A DNA stretch of 64,000 nucleotides, taken from positions 1-64,000 of the forward strand of contig MGUG01000027.1 in assembly GCA_001799845.1 (NCBI GenBank), read 5' to 3'. The stretch is from Elusimicrobia bacterium GWC2_64_44. GTDB lineage: Bacteria; Elusimicrobiota; Elusimicrobia; Elusimicrobiales; UBA9959. Below are positions 16,367 to 25,154 of the stretch, piece by piece. The position numbers and the translations under genes are program-made. The notes under the pieces were generated by a model. The model was given only the letters and a program-made list of their open reading frames with translations. It did no database searches and had not been told where the DNA came from. The stretch's first letter is position 1; every line of letters begins with the position of its first letter.

Positions 16367-17778
16367 GGATACTCCTGGTGCACCCGCCGCAGCGGCTCGG
16401 CCGCGCCCAGCGCGGGCTGGAGAACATCATGCCGCCGCTGAGCCTGCTCTACCTGGCTTCGTCGCTGAAGAAGGCCGGGCACGAGGTGAAGCTGCTCGAC
16501 CTGTACGCTTCCCCGCGCCCGCCGGAAGAAGAGCTGACGGCCATGACCGGCTTCAAGCCGGAGCTGGCCGGCTTCGCCACCTACCCGGGCAGCATCGACG
16601 AGACCTACCGCCTGGTAAAGGCGCTGCGCGCGGCCTCGCCGAAAACTTTCCAGGTGCTGGGCGGGCTCTACGCCAGCTACCTTCCAGAGATAGCCCTCTC
16701 GCAGTGCCCGGCGGACGCCGCCGTACTGGGCGAGGGCGAGGTCACGGTGGTCGAGCTGGCCGCGGCCGTGGCCGCAGACGCCCCGCTGGCCAAGGTGGCC
16801 GGCCTCTGCTACCGCAAGCACAACGCCACCTTCCGCAGCGCGCCCCGGGCGCCGCTCCTGAACATCGACGCGCTGCCCTGGCCGGCCTACGACCTGCTGG
16901 ATTTCGACGCCTACCGCCTGCCCCCGACGCGGGCCGTGTCCCGCGGCCGCGTTTCGTCGGTGCTGTCGGCCCGCGGCTGCAACTTCAACTGCAGCTTCTG
17001 CAGCCATCATTACGGCTATTTCTGCCACATCCGCCGGCGCAGCCCTGAGGACGTGGTGGAGGAGATGCGGCACGTGGCCCGCATGTACGCGGTGAAGGAG
17101 TTCCGCTTCGAGGACTGCGCCTTCACGGCCGACCCCGCCCGCGCCAAAAAGATCTGCGCCCTGCTCCATGAGCGCCTGCCCGGCACGGCGTGGAACTGCG
17201 ACGTGCGCGCGGACACCGCTTCCGACGAGCTGTTCGCGGCGATGCGCTCGGCGGGCTGCTCGCGCGTCTTCCTGGGCGTGGAGACAGGCTCGCAGAAGAT
17301 GCTGGGCGAGCTGGGCGCCAACAAGGACATCCGCCTCGACCAGGTGCGCAATACCGTGAAGCTGGCCAAGAAGCACGGCATGCGCATCAACTGCTCTTTC
17401 GTGCTGGGCCTGCCCGGAGAAACACAGGAGACGGCGCTGGAGAGCCTGAAGTTCGCGCTGGAGCTGGACCCGGATTACGCCATGTTCGCCGCGCTGATGC
17501 CGGTGGTCGGCTCGCGCATCTTCGACCAGGCGGTCAAGGAAGGCAAGATCGACCCGGTCACCTACCGCGGCGGCCATTACCTGGCCTCCTACTCTAACCC
17601 GAAGGACCTGGTGACCATGTCCTCGCTGAGCGCCCAGGAACTGGTGCGCCTGATGCGGGGCTTCAATAAGGAATTTTACGGCCGCCCCGCCTACCTGCTC
17701 AGGCGCCTGCTCTCCGTCCGCTCGCTGGGCGAGCTCAGGAGCCTCGCCGACGGGGCCGCTCATATCTTCCCGCTATGA
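16363..17778 (+). CDS. B12-binding domain radical SAM protein (paralogue 1)
   Basis: 471 residues. The N-terminal ~150 residues form a cobalamin-binding-like Rossmann domain (ILLVHPPQR start, VLGGLYASYLPE, AVLGEGEVTVVEL). The canonical DxHxxG histidine motif is not evident, as is common in this class. The radical SAM core has ARGCNFNCSFCSHHYGY (Cys206/210/213), RFEDCAFTADPARAK and VFLGVETGSQKML, then VLGLPGET. Enzymes of this class do radical methylation, ring contraction or other rearrangements. GTG start in a GTGA overlap. The sequence, including SFCSHHYGY, is strikingly close to the gene at 19157, so the two are recent paralogues. Confidence 0.85.
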   Translation: MRILLVHPPQRLGRAQRGLENIMPPLSLLYLASSLKKAGHEVKLLDLYASPRPPEEELTAMTGFKPELAGFATYPGSIDETYRLVKALRAASPKTFQVLGGLYASYLPEIALSQCPADAAVLGEGEVTVVELAAAVAADAPLAKVAGLCYRKHNATFRSAPRAPLLNIDALPWPAYDLLDFDAYRLPPTRAVSRGRVSSVLSARGCNFNCSFCSHHYGYFCHIRRRSPEDVVEEMRHVARMYAVKEFRFEDCAFTADPARAKKICALLHERLPGTAWNCDVRADTASDELFAAMRSAGCSRVFLGVETGSQKMLGELGANKDIRLDQVRNTVKLAKKHGMRINCSFVLGLPGETQETALESLKFALELDPDYAMFAALMPVVGSRIFDQAVKEGKIDPVTYRGGHYLASYSNPKDLVTMSSLSAQELVRLMRGFNKEFYGRPAYLLRRLLSVRSLGELRSLADGAAHIFPL

Positions 17779-19157
17779 AAGCGCTGCTGGTGAACCCGCC
17801 GCATACCTTCGCCCCGGAGAACCCGCTGGGGAACGCCGGCCTGGCGCTGCCGCCGCTGGGGCTGCTCTCGGTGGCGGCTTACCTGCGCCGGGAGATGCCC
17901 GGCGCGCGGGTGAAGGTGCTGGACTGCCCGGGGGAAGGGCTCGGCCCCGCCGCCTTCGAACGCGAGGTCGCGGCTTTCGCCCCGGACCTGGCCGGCGTCA
18001 GCGTTCACACCGGCACTTTCAGCGCCGCCGCGGCCGCCGCCGCGGCCATAAAGAAGATCAGCCCCGGCTGCTTCACCGTGGCCGGCGGGCATCACGCCTC
18101 CGCCCGGCCCGCGCAGTGCCTGGGGGCTTTCGACGGAGCGGTGGTAGGCGAGGGCGAGGAGACTTTCGCCAAGCTGGCCAAGCGGCTGGCTGCTGGGCGG
18201 GAACTGGCCGGCCTGCCGGGCCTGGCGCTCAAGCCTGGCGCCGCCGTAGAGCGGCCCGCGCCGCTGGACCCTGACTCGCTGCCTTTCCCGGCGCGGGACC
18301 TGGTGGACCTCTCTCTTTACCGGCCTTCGCTGTTCGGCTACCGCCGGCGGCCGGTGACCAGCATGGTCACCTCGCGCGGCTGTCCCTACACCTGCGGCTT
18401 CTGCTCCAAGAGCGTCTTCGGCGCCGCTTACCGCGCGCAGAGCCCGGAGCGGGTACTCGCCGAGATGACGGAGCTGGCGGAGCGCTACGGCGTCAGGGAG
18501 ATCTCTTTCCAGGACGACACTTTCACCGCCGACCGCGGCAGGATCGTACGCCTCTGCGCCCTGCTGAAGAAGAAAGGGCTGGACCTGACCTGGTCCTGCA
18601 TGACGCGCGTGGACCTGGTGGACCCGGAACTGCTGCGCGCGATGCGGGCGGCCGGCTGCTTCTCCGTAGCTTTCGGCGTCGACGGCGCCGGCGACGCCTC
18701 CTGCGGGCTGATGGGCAAGGGCTTCGACGCGGCCAGGGCTAAGGCCGCCGTGGCCGCCGCGCGGGCGGCCGGCCTGGAGACGCGCGCCTACTATATCTTC
18801 GGCTACCCCGGCGAGACGCGGGCCACGCTCGCGGCCGCGCCCGCCAGGATGGCGGAGGTGGACGCTGACCACGTCTTTATCGCCTTCGCCCACCCGTTCT
18901 TCGATACCCCTCTCTACAGCGAGGCCAGGGCGCGCGGGCTGCTGGCGGTCTCCGACGAGGAACTGCTGGACGCGCGCGATAACGCCGCGCCGCTCGTCAA
19001 CGTGCCGGGCATGACCCTGAAGCAACAGGCCGGGTTCGCCAAGCGCGCCTACCTGCGCTATTACCTGCGGCCGGCCAGCCTGGCGCGCCGCCTCGCCTCG
19101 CCCCGGGCGCTGGCGGAGTCGGCGCGGGCGCTGCTGTATTTCCTGAGGTGGTACTGA
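17775..19157 (+). CDS. B12-binding domain radical SAM protein (paralogue 2)
   Basis: 460 residues with the same two-domain order. The start is MKALLVNPPHTFAPEN; the B12-like domain has VAGGHHASARPAQ and VVGEGEETF. SRGCPYTCGFCSKSVFG gives Cys203/207/210. FQDDTFTADRGRIV and VAFGVDGAG occupy the positions of the SAM-binding segments, and FGYPGETRA is conserved. It differs from its two neighbours by lacking the SHHYGY sequence. The ATG is in an ATGA overlap. Substrate unknown. Confidence 0.85.
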   Translation: MKALLVNPPHTFAPENPLGNAGLALPPLGLLSVAAYLRREMPGARVKVLDCPGEGLGPAAFEREVAAFAPDLAGVSVHTGTFSAAAAAAAAIKKISPGCFTVAGGHHASARPAQCLGAFDGAVVGEGEETFAKLAKRLAAGRELAGLPGLALKPGAAVERPAPLDPDSLPFPARDLVDLSLYRPSLFGYRRRPVTSMVTSRGCPYTCGFCSKSVFGAAYRAQSPERVLAEMTELAERYGVREISFQDDTFTADRGRIVRLCALLKKKGLDLTWSCMTRVDLVDPELLRAMRAAGCFSVAFGVDGAGDASCGLMGKGFDAARAKAAVAAARAAGLETRAYYIFGYPGETRATLAAAPARMAEVDADHVFIAFAHPFFDTPLYSEARARGLLAVSDEELLDARDNAAPLVNVPGMTLKQQAGFAKRAYLRYYLRPASLARRLASPRALAESARALLYFLRWY

Positions 19158-20632
19158 TGAAAGTGCTCCTCGTCTCTCCGGCGCTAAAGAACATGGACGT
19201 GTACCAGGTGCGCGCGCGCGGCTGCATGCCGCCGCTGAACCTGCTCTATATCGCCGGCGCGCTGGCGCGCGGCGGGCACGAGGTGCGGGTGCTGGACCTC
19301 TACGCCGAGGGCCTCTCCGACGAGGAATTCCTCGCGCGGGCGCGGGCCTTCGGGCCGGACCTGGCCGCCTTCGCCACCTATACCGCCAGCTTCGATATGG
19401 CCGCGGCGGGCGCGCTGCTGCTCAAGAAGAGCTTCCCCGGCCTCAGGACGGCGGCCGGCGGCATTCACGCCAGTTATTTGCCCGCGCAGTGCCTGCGCAG
19501 CGGCGCTTTCGATTTTGTGGTGGTAGGCGAGGGCGAGCAGACCATTCTGGAGCTGGCTGACGCGCTCGCCGTAAAAAAAGATCTTTACGGCTTGCCCGGC
19601 CTGGTGCTGCCGAAGGACGGGAAAGCTTTCGCCACGCCGCAGCGCCCGCTGATAGAGGACCTGGACTCGCTGCCGCCCCCGGACTACGGGCTGATCGACC
19701 TTTCAAAGTATTACCTCGGCATCACCCGCGCGGTCAGCACGGCCCCCGCGGCCTCGGTGCTGACCATGCGCGGCTGTCCCTATCACTGCACCTTCTGCAG
19801 CCACCATTACGGCTACGGCGGCCGCCTGCGCAAGCGCGCGCCCGCCAGGGTGGTGGCCGAAATGCGAACGCTCTACGACGATTACGCCGTGCGCGAGTTC
19901 CAGTTCGAGGACCCGTCGTTCACCTGCGACCCGGCCCATGTGCGCGAGATCTGCCGGCTGATAAAAGCGAGCGGTATGAAAATTTCGTGGAACTGCAATG
20001 TCCGCGCCAACACCGCCTCGGACGAGCTGTTCTCGGAAATGGCGGCCGCCGGCTGCCGGCGCGCGCTGCTGGGCGTGGAGTCAGGCTCGCAGGCGCTGCT
20101 GGACCGCATGAAGAAGGGCATCACCCTCGACGCGGTGCGCCGCACGATGGCGCTGACCAGGAAATACGGCATGCGCGTCAACGCGGCCTTCATCCTGGGC
20201 ACGCCCGGCGAGACGCGCGAGACCGCGAGGCAGACCTACGAGTTCGCGCGCGAGCTGGACCCGGACTACGTCATGTTCTCGGTCTATATCCCCAGCCCCG
20301 GCGGCGAGCTGTTCGACCGCCTGGCCTCGGAGGGGCGGCTGGACCTGGACAAGGTTTACGGCGCCGACTATATCACGGTCTATTCGGAGCGCGAGCCGAT
20401 GGTGGAACTCAGCGAAGTGCCGGCGGGCGAGCTGCTGGCGCTGATGGAGTCTTACACGCGCGGCTTTTACCTGCGGCCCGCTTACGTCCTCAAGCGGCTG
20501 CGCACGCTGCTGCTGCCCGGCGAGCTCTCCCGGGTGCTTTGGGGCGTGGCGCTGATCTTCAGTCATCAGCTGCGGGTGCTCAAGGACAGGCTGGCCGGAA
20601 AAAAACTGGATGAAAACAGCTGGACATACTAG
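19157..20632 (+). CDS. B12-binding domain radical SAM protein (paralogue 3)
   Basis: 491 residues. MKVLLVSPALKNMDVYQVRA opens the B12-like domain; AAGGIHASYLPAQ and VVGEGEQTILEL follow. MRGCPYHCTFCSHHYGYGG gives Cys207/211/214. FEDPSFTCDPAHV, LLGVESGSQALL and ILGTPGETRE align directly with the gene at 16363. ATG overlaps the previous stop (TGATG); an in-frame GTG nine bases upstream is a possible alternative. The 3' end overlaps the next gene by 23 bp. Two paralogues flanking a third suggests duplication with divergence for successive steps of one pathway. Confidence 0.85.
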   Translation: MKVLLVSPALKNMDVYQVRARGCMPPLNLLYIAGALARGGHEVRVLDLYAEGLSDEEFLARARAFGPDLAAFATYTASFDMAAAGALLLKKSFPGLRTAAGGIHASYLPAQCLRSGAFDFVVVGEGEQTILELADALAVKKDLYGLPGLVLPKDGKAFATPQRPLIEDLDSLPPPDYGLIDLSKYYLGITRAVSTAPAASVLTMRGCPYHCTFCSHHYGYGGRLRKRAPARVVAEMRTLYDDYAVREFQFEDPSFTCDPAHVREICRLIKASGMKISWNCNVRANTASDELFSEMAAAGCRRALLGVESGSQALLDRMKKGITLDAVRRTMALTRKYGMRVNAAFILGTPGETRETARQTYEFARELDPDYVMFSVYIPSPGGELFDRLASEGRLDLDKVYGADYITVYSEREPMVELSEVPAGELLALMESYTRGFYLRPAYVLKRLRTLLLPGELSRVLWGVALIFSHQLRVLKDRLAGKKLDENSWTY

Positions 20633-21590
20633 GCGGCTGCTGCTGCTCTACAGGATCTTCGCCCGGCGCGCCGGGCTGTGGCTGCTGCCTCGCCTGGCCC
20701 GCTTCGCCTTCCTGCGCCGGGTGCTGGGGCGCCGCGTGCCGGTGACGGTGATGATAGCCGTCACCTGCCGCTGCCAGTGCGACTGCGCCCACTGCTCCGC
20801 GAGCGCCCTGACCGACGGCGGAGCCGAGCTCTCCGCCGCAGAGGTGAAGGGGATCATCGCCGACGCCGCGGCGCTGGGCGCGCCCAAGATAGGCTTCACG
20901 GGCGGCGAGCCGCTGCTGCGCGCCGACCTGGCCGAACTGACGGCCTGCGCGGCCGGGCTCGGCCTGAGCGTTTCCATCGACACCAACGGCCTGCTGCTGG
21001 ATGAAAAAAAAGCGCTGGAGCTCAAAGCCGCCGGCATCTGCAATATAAACATCAGCCTGGACTCGCCCGAAGCCCGGCGCCACGACCGGCTGCGCAACGT
21101 GCCCGGCTGCTTCGACGCGGCGCTGGCCGCCGTGAAGACCTGCGCCGCCCTTGGCATCCCCTGCGTGGTCTCCACCTATCTCACCGACAAGGCCGTGGCC
21201 GAGGGCAGGCTGGAGGCGCTGATAGCGCTGGCCCGCTCGGCCGGGGCCTCGGCCGTGCGCGCCCTGTTCCCGATCTATGCCGGCAAACTGCACGGCCGCA
21301 GCCGGCCGCTGCTCTCCGCGGCGCACAAGCGTCTCTTCTTCGAGAAATACGCCGACCCCGGCTTCGTATACTCCGAAAGCCCGCTCTTCGACTACCTCGA
21401 CGGGAGCGTGCAGTGCACGGCCGCGCGCAAGATGAGCGTCTACGTCGGGGCCGACGGCTCGGTGCGCAGCTGTTACGTCTCCCCCAAGCCGCTGGGCAAC
21501 GTCAGGGACGGGGGCCTGGCCGCCGTGCTGGAGCGCGCGGGCTATCTTTCCGGAGGCCCTGGCCCCGGCCTGGACTGCGGCGCATGCTGA
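20610..21590 (+). CDS. Radical SAM protein, CQCxCxxC subgroup
   Basis: 326 residues. A hydrophobic and basic N-terminus (about 10-45) precedes VTCRCQCDCAHCSAS. The radical SAM cysteines are Cys55/59/62, with extra cysteines at 53 and 57. GFTGGEPLLRADL and SIDTNGLLLDEKKALEL follow, then ISLDSPEARRHD. The C-terminal part has VQCTAARKMSVYVGADGSVRSC, a typical auxiliary-cluster opening, but the protein ends at GLDCGAC, so the twitch domain is short. The same N-terminal plan recurs in five other domains of this window. Confidence 0.85.
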   Translation: MKTAGHTRRLLLLYRIFARRAGLWLLPRLARFAFLRRVLGRRVPVTVMIAVTCRCQCDCAHCSASALTDGGAELSAAEVKGIIADAAALGAPKIGFTGGEPLLRADLAELTACAAGLGLSVSIDTNGLLLDEKKALELKAAGICNINISLDSPEARRHDRLRNVPGCFDAALAAVKTCAALGIPCVVSTYLTDKAVAEGRLEALIALARSAGASAVRALFPIYAGKLHGRSRPLLSAAHKRLFFEKYADPGFVYSESPLFDYLDGSVQCTAARKMSVYVGADGSVRSCYVSPKPLGNVRDGGLAAVLERAGYLSGGPGPGLDCGAC

Positions 21591-22996
21591 ACAAGGCTCC
21601 CACCCGCGTAGCCCTGGTCTGGCCCGGCGGGCTGGACCCCCGCCGCGTGCTGCCGCTGGCCTACGCCTGCCTGGCCGCGAACACCCCCAAAGAGCTCTGT
21701 GAATTCCGCCTGTTCGACCTGGCGCTCGGCGCGCCGGCGCCGGAGCGTCTGGCCGAAGAGCTGGCGGCTTTCGCGCCCGAGGTGGTCGGCCTTTCCTGCT
21801 TCGCCATGAATTTCCCGCAAGCGCTGGCCGCGGCGCGCGCCGCTAAACAAGCCGTTCCCGGCGCCGTAGTCATAGCCGGCGGGCAGCATCCCAGCTCCTG
21901 GCCCGAAGGCGTGCTGGGCAACACCGAAATAGATTTCGTGCTGAAGGGCGAGGGCGAGCGGGCCTTCACCGCCTTCCTGGAACAGTTCCGCTCCGGCGCG
22001 CCCGACTGGGGCAAGGTGCCGGGCCTCGTGCGCCGCGGCCCCGACGGCCTGCTCGACGCGCCGCCGGCCATGGTGGAGGACCTGGACTCGCTGGCCCTGC
22101 CGGACTACAAATTCATAAATTTCGGGGAATACCTGCGCCGCGGCTACCGCGTCTACGCGGATTCCCGCCCGAGCGCGCCGATACAGACCACGCGCGGCTG
22201 CCCCTACGGCTGCGCCTTCTGCTGCGGGCCGGCCATCAGCGGCCCCCGCCTGCGGCGCTTCAGCGCCCCCTACGCGGTGCGCTGGATAGAGGCGCTGAAC
22301 CGCGACTACGGCGTGCTCTGGTTCAACATCATCGACGACAATTTTACCTTCCACCCCGAGGCGGCCAAGGAGTTCTGCCGCGAGGCCCTGAAGCTGCGGC
22401 TGCCGGGGCTGCGCTTCGGCACCCCGAACGGCATACGGGCGCAGCACGGCGACGCGCAGCTATGGCGGCTGATGGCGGCGGCCGGCTGGGACCATTTTAC
22501 CGTGGCGCCGGAGAGCGGCTCGGAGCGCGTGCTGGCGCTGATGAAAAAGGACCTGCGCCCGGCCCAGATAGAGGTGGCCGTAGGAGAGATGCGCGCGACC
22601 GGGCTGCCGGTCTGCGGCTTCTTCATCCTGGGCTATCCCGGAGAAACGCGCGCGGACCTTGCGCTGACGCTGCGCATGGTGAAGCTCTTCGACCTGGCGG
22701 AGCTGTTCGTCTTCCAGCCGCTGCCCGGCTCGCCGGTGTTCCGCGAACTGCTGGCCGCCGGCAGGATAAAGGCCGGGTTCATTCCCGCCGTAAACGACTT
22801 CTCCTCGGGCGAGCGCAGCTACGTGTCGGAAGAGCTGCGGGGCGTAAACCTGTCCCGGGTCATCTTCAGGGCCAGGCTGGGCACGGCGCTGCGCCACCCG
22901 CTGACGGCGCTGGCTCACCTGCGCCACCTGGACCTGCCGGTAGCGGCGGTGAAAGTGCTAAAGCAGGCCGCGGCCTTCCTGGCCGGCGGCAAATAA
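21584..22996 (+). CDS. B12-binding domain radical SAM protein (paralogue 4)
   Basis: 470 residues. The B12-like domain has VALVWPGGLDPRRVLPLAYA, IAGGQHPSSWPEGVLG and VLKGEGERAF. TRGCPYGCAFCCGPA gives Cys206/210/213 with an adjacent extra Cys. FNIIDDNFTFHPEAAKEF and VAPESGSERVL match the SAM-binding region; ILGYPGETRADL follows. It is more distant from the three upstream paralogues than they are from each other. The ATG at 21584 lies inside the previous gene's last codons. It ends the plus-strand operon that began at 14370. Confidence 0.85.
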   Translation: MLNKAPTRVALVWPGGLDPRRVLPLAYACLAANTPKELCEFRLFDLALGAPAPERLAEELAAFAPEVVGLSCFAMNFPQALAAARAAKQAVPGAVVIAGGQHPSSWPEGVLGNTEIDFVLKGEGERAFTAFLEQFRSGAPDWGKVPGLVRRGPDGLLDAPPAMVEDLDSLALPDYKFINFGEYLRRGYRVYADSRPSAPIQTTRGCPYGCAFCCGPAISGPRLRRFSAPYAVRWIEALNRDYGVLWFNIIDDNFTFHPEAAKEFCREALKLRLPGLRFGTPNGIRAQHGDAQLWRLMAAAGWDHFTVAPESGSERVLALMKKDLRPAQIEVAVGEMRATGLPVCGFFILGYPGETRADLALTLRMVKLFDLAELFVFQPLPGSPVFRELLAAGRIKAGFIPAVNDFSSGERSYVSEELRGVNLSRVIFRARLGTALRHPLTALAHLRHLDLPVAAVKVLKQAAAFLAGGK

Positions 22997-23131
22997 TTAT
23001 CCTGAATTCCTGCGGAATTCCCAGCGAAGCGGGCGGAGGGCCCAGCGCTATGCGCGCCCGGCCCGACGAGGTGTATGCCTCCCGAAGGGCGCCCGCTATG
23101 CGGGCGGAAAACTTCAGCGGAAGTTTTCAGG
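22997..23131. other. Hairpin-rich intergenic region between convergent operons
   Basis: Two perfect inverted repeats are visible: GAATTCC-TGC-GGAATTC (23004-23020) and GAAAACTTC-AGCG-GAAGTTTTC (23107-23128). A smaller GCCCGC-TAT-GCGGGC lies between them. They sit where the plus-strand and minus-strand operons meet, so they may end transcription or protect 3' ends. Long U-runs are absent, so intrinsic termination is uncertain. Confidence 0.5.
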
Positions 23132-24094
23132 CTATATTTTTTCGAAGAGGTCAGCCCAGCGCGTCCGGAAAGCCGGGTCGTTGAGCGGGCAGTCGGAGCA
23201 GTCTTTGTGCTCCTTGTAGAGGGGGGAAGACCACATCCTCTTCACGATCGGTCCCAGCGGCTCCGAGCGCACGCTGCCGTAAGGCACGGGAAAATAATTG
23301 CAGGCCACTACCTCGCCCGAGGCGGTGATATCCACCTTCCAGCGCTCCAGCGACGAGCACACGAAATCAGCCGACGGGGAATCCACCGGCGCTATCACCC
23401 AGTGCGACTTGCCCGGAGCGAGCAGCGAGCGCAGGATGGCGATGTCCTCCGGGGCTAGGGCCTCGTCAGGCCTGTCGCTCCAGCGGCCGGCGCGCATGGG
23501 CGAGAGGATGCGCAGCCGCGCTCCCAGCGACGCCGCCAGGGCCGGCATTTTTGCGGCCCGCCCGTCGCGCAGCCGCGCGCGGTCCGCGCAGAAAGAGATA
23601 TCCACCCGCACGCCGAGCTTCGCCAGCGCGCGCGCGCCGTCGGCGGCCTTCTGCCAGAGGCCCGGCACGCCGCGGCCGGCGTCGTGGACCTCGGGGGAGG
23701 GATCATCCAGGCTGACGCCTGCGGCGCCCAGGCCGGCCGCGGCCAGCCGCTCCGCCATCGCGGCGTCGAGCAATAAACCGTTGGTGGTAAGCGCGGCGCG
23801 CAGGCCGAGGGCCCCCGCGCCTTTTATCAGGTCCGGCAGTTCGGGGCGCAGCAGCGGCTCGCCGCCGAAGAAACTGACCTCGCGCGCGCCCAGCGCCGCG
23901 GCCTCGCCCAGCACCCGCAGGATCTCTTCCCGCGTCAGCTCGGGCCCGCCATTGCCGCCGCCGTTCACCGCGCAGCGCTCGCACTTGCATTGGCAGCGCC
24001 GCGTCACCGAAAGCATCACGGCCGCGCCGAACAGCGGCTTGAAGAGCCGCGCGGCTTTAACGACGAGGCTCCTGGCGGCCATGCCCGCGTTCAT
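23132..24094 (-). CDS. Radical SAM protein, CQCxCxxC subgroup
   Basis: 320 residues. SVTRRCQCKCERCAVNGGG places the cluster cysteines at 34/38/41 with the extra Cys36. FFGGEPLLRPELPDL and TNGLLLDAAMAERL follow. ADFVCSSLERWKVDITASGEVVACNYF and DCSDCPLNDPAF form the C-terminal auxiliary site, shared with the next two genes. GVSLDDPSPEVHD replaces the usual SLDS. The ATG overlaps the upstream stop. Last gene of a four-gene minus operon that starts with the U32-like protein. Confidence 0.85.
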   Translation of the reverse strand: MNAGMAARSLVVKAARLFKPLFGAAVMLSVTRRCQCKCERCAVNGGGNGGPELTREEILRVLGEAAALGAREVSFFGGEPLLRPELPDLIKGAGALGLRAALTTNGLLLDAAMAERLAAAGLGAAGVSLDDPSPEVHDAGRGVPGLWQKAADGARALAKLGVRVDISFCADRARLRDGRAAKMPALAASLGARLRILSPMRAGRWSDRPDEALAPEDIAILRSLLAPGKSHWVIAPVDSPSADFVCSSLERWKVDITASGEVVACNYFPVPYGSVRSEPLGPIVKRMWSSPLYKEHKDCSDCPLNDPAFRTRWADLFEKI

Positions 24095-25146
24095 CGCGCG
24101 CCCCCGCGCTCGTACTCTTCCCGCCTGGCTAAAAAAGTCTCGGCGTTGAGCGGGCAGCCGTCATAACCGGACTCCCCGCTGAAAGTGTCAAAGGCCCACA
24201 TGCGCGCCGCGGCCCCGGCCAGCGGCACTTCGCGGATATTGCCGAAGGAGCGCGCCAGGTACGGGCAGGCGGTGATGTCGCCGTAGGCGGAGACGTCGAA
24301 GGTGCTGCGCACGAAGGAATGGCAGAGGAACGGCACGCCGGGCCGGTCTATGAACTCGTAGCCCCAGCAGACCTTGCCGGGCTTGAGGCGGCTGCGCAGC
24401 CCGTCCAGTTCGCGCGCGCCGAGCGCTATGTCGTCGCGCTCTTTCCAGCGGCCGGCCCGCACGGGCGGCAGCAGGCGCAGCATGGCGCCGGCCCTGTCGG
24501 CCAGCGCTATCATGCCGTCGAGGCCGCCGTTCGCCAGGCTGTCGTGGCTGGCGTAATAGTTGATGTAGACCGGGATACCCTCGGCGCGGCAGAAGCCCAG
24601 CGCGTCCACGGACCTTTGCCAGCCGCCGGGCACGCCGCGGAAGGAGTCGTGCAGCGCCGGGTCCTGGCTGTCGAGGCTGATGTCCACGTTCTTCACGCCG
24701 GCCGCGGCCAGGCGTTTGGCCATGGCGGCGTCTATCAGCAAGCCGTTGGTGCCCAGCGCGGCGCGCAGCCCCAGGCGCGTCGCCTCGGCTATGTACTCGA
24801 CGATATCCTTGGCCAGCATCGGCTCGCCGCCGAAGAAGTGCACGCCGGCGCCGCCGCCCTCGCGCAGGTCGCGTAACAGCTTGAAGACCTCTTCTCTGGA
24901 CAGTTCCGCCCGGCCGCGCGCGTCGAAAGTGCCGGCGCCGCAGTGGCGGCAACTGCATTGGCAGCGGTAGGTGAGGGCCACCAGCGCGGTGGCCCCGAAC
25001 AACGGTTTAAATTTCCTGACCAGCGGCAGGCCGCGCCGCAGCGCGAAATACATCAGCCGCACTACGAGAGGATGGCCGGCCCAGGAGCGAAAGGCCCGCC
25101 GGAAGGCGGGCACGTTGAAGTAGCTTCCCGGGGGCGGCAGGGACAT
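24091..25146 (-). CDS. Radical SAM protein, CQCxCxxC subgroup
   Basis: 351 residues starting MSLPPPGSYFNVPAF. The frame stays open far upstream, but that part is a shadow of the neighbouring gene. LTYRCQCSCRHCGAG has the cluster at Cys62/66/69 plus Cys64. HFFGGEPMLAKD, GTNGLLIDAAMAK and ISLDSQDPALHDSFRG are followed by FLCHSFVRSTFDVSAYGDIT and YDGCPLNAETF. It lies 8 bp after its upstream neighbour's stop and closely resembles that neighbour along its whole length. A basic, aromatic N-terminus of about 50 residues may associate with membrane. Confidence 0.85.
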   Translation of the reverse strand: MSLPPPGSYFNVPAFRRAFRSWAGHPLVVRLMYFALRRGLPLVRKFKPLFGATALVALTYRCQCSCRHCGAGTFDARGRAELSREEVFKLLRDLREGGGAGVHFFGGEPMLAKDIVEYIAEATRLGLRAALGTNGLLIDAAMAKRLAAAGVKNVDISLDSQDPALHDSFRGVPGGWQRSVDALGFCRAEGIPVYINYYASHDSLANGGLDGMIALADRAGAMLRLLPPVRAGRWKERDDIALGARELDGLRSRLKPGKVCWGYEFIDRPGVPFLCHSFVRSTFDVSAYGDITACPYLARSFGNIREVPLAGAAARMWAFDTFSGESGYDGCPLNAETFLARREEYERGGAR

Positions 25147-25154
25147 AGGTAAGC

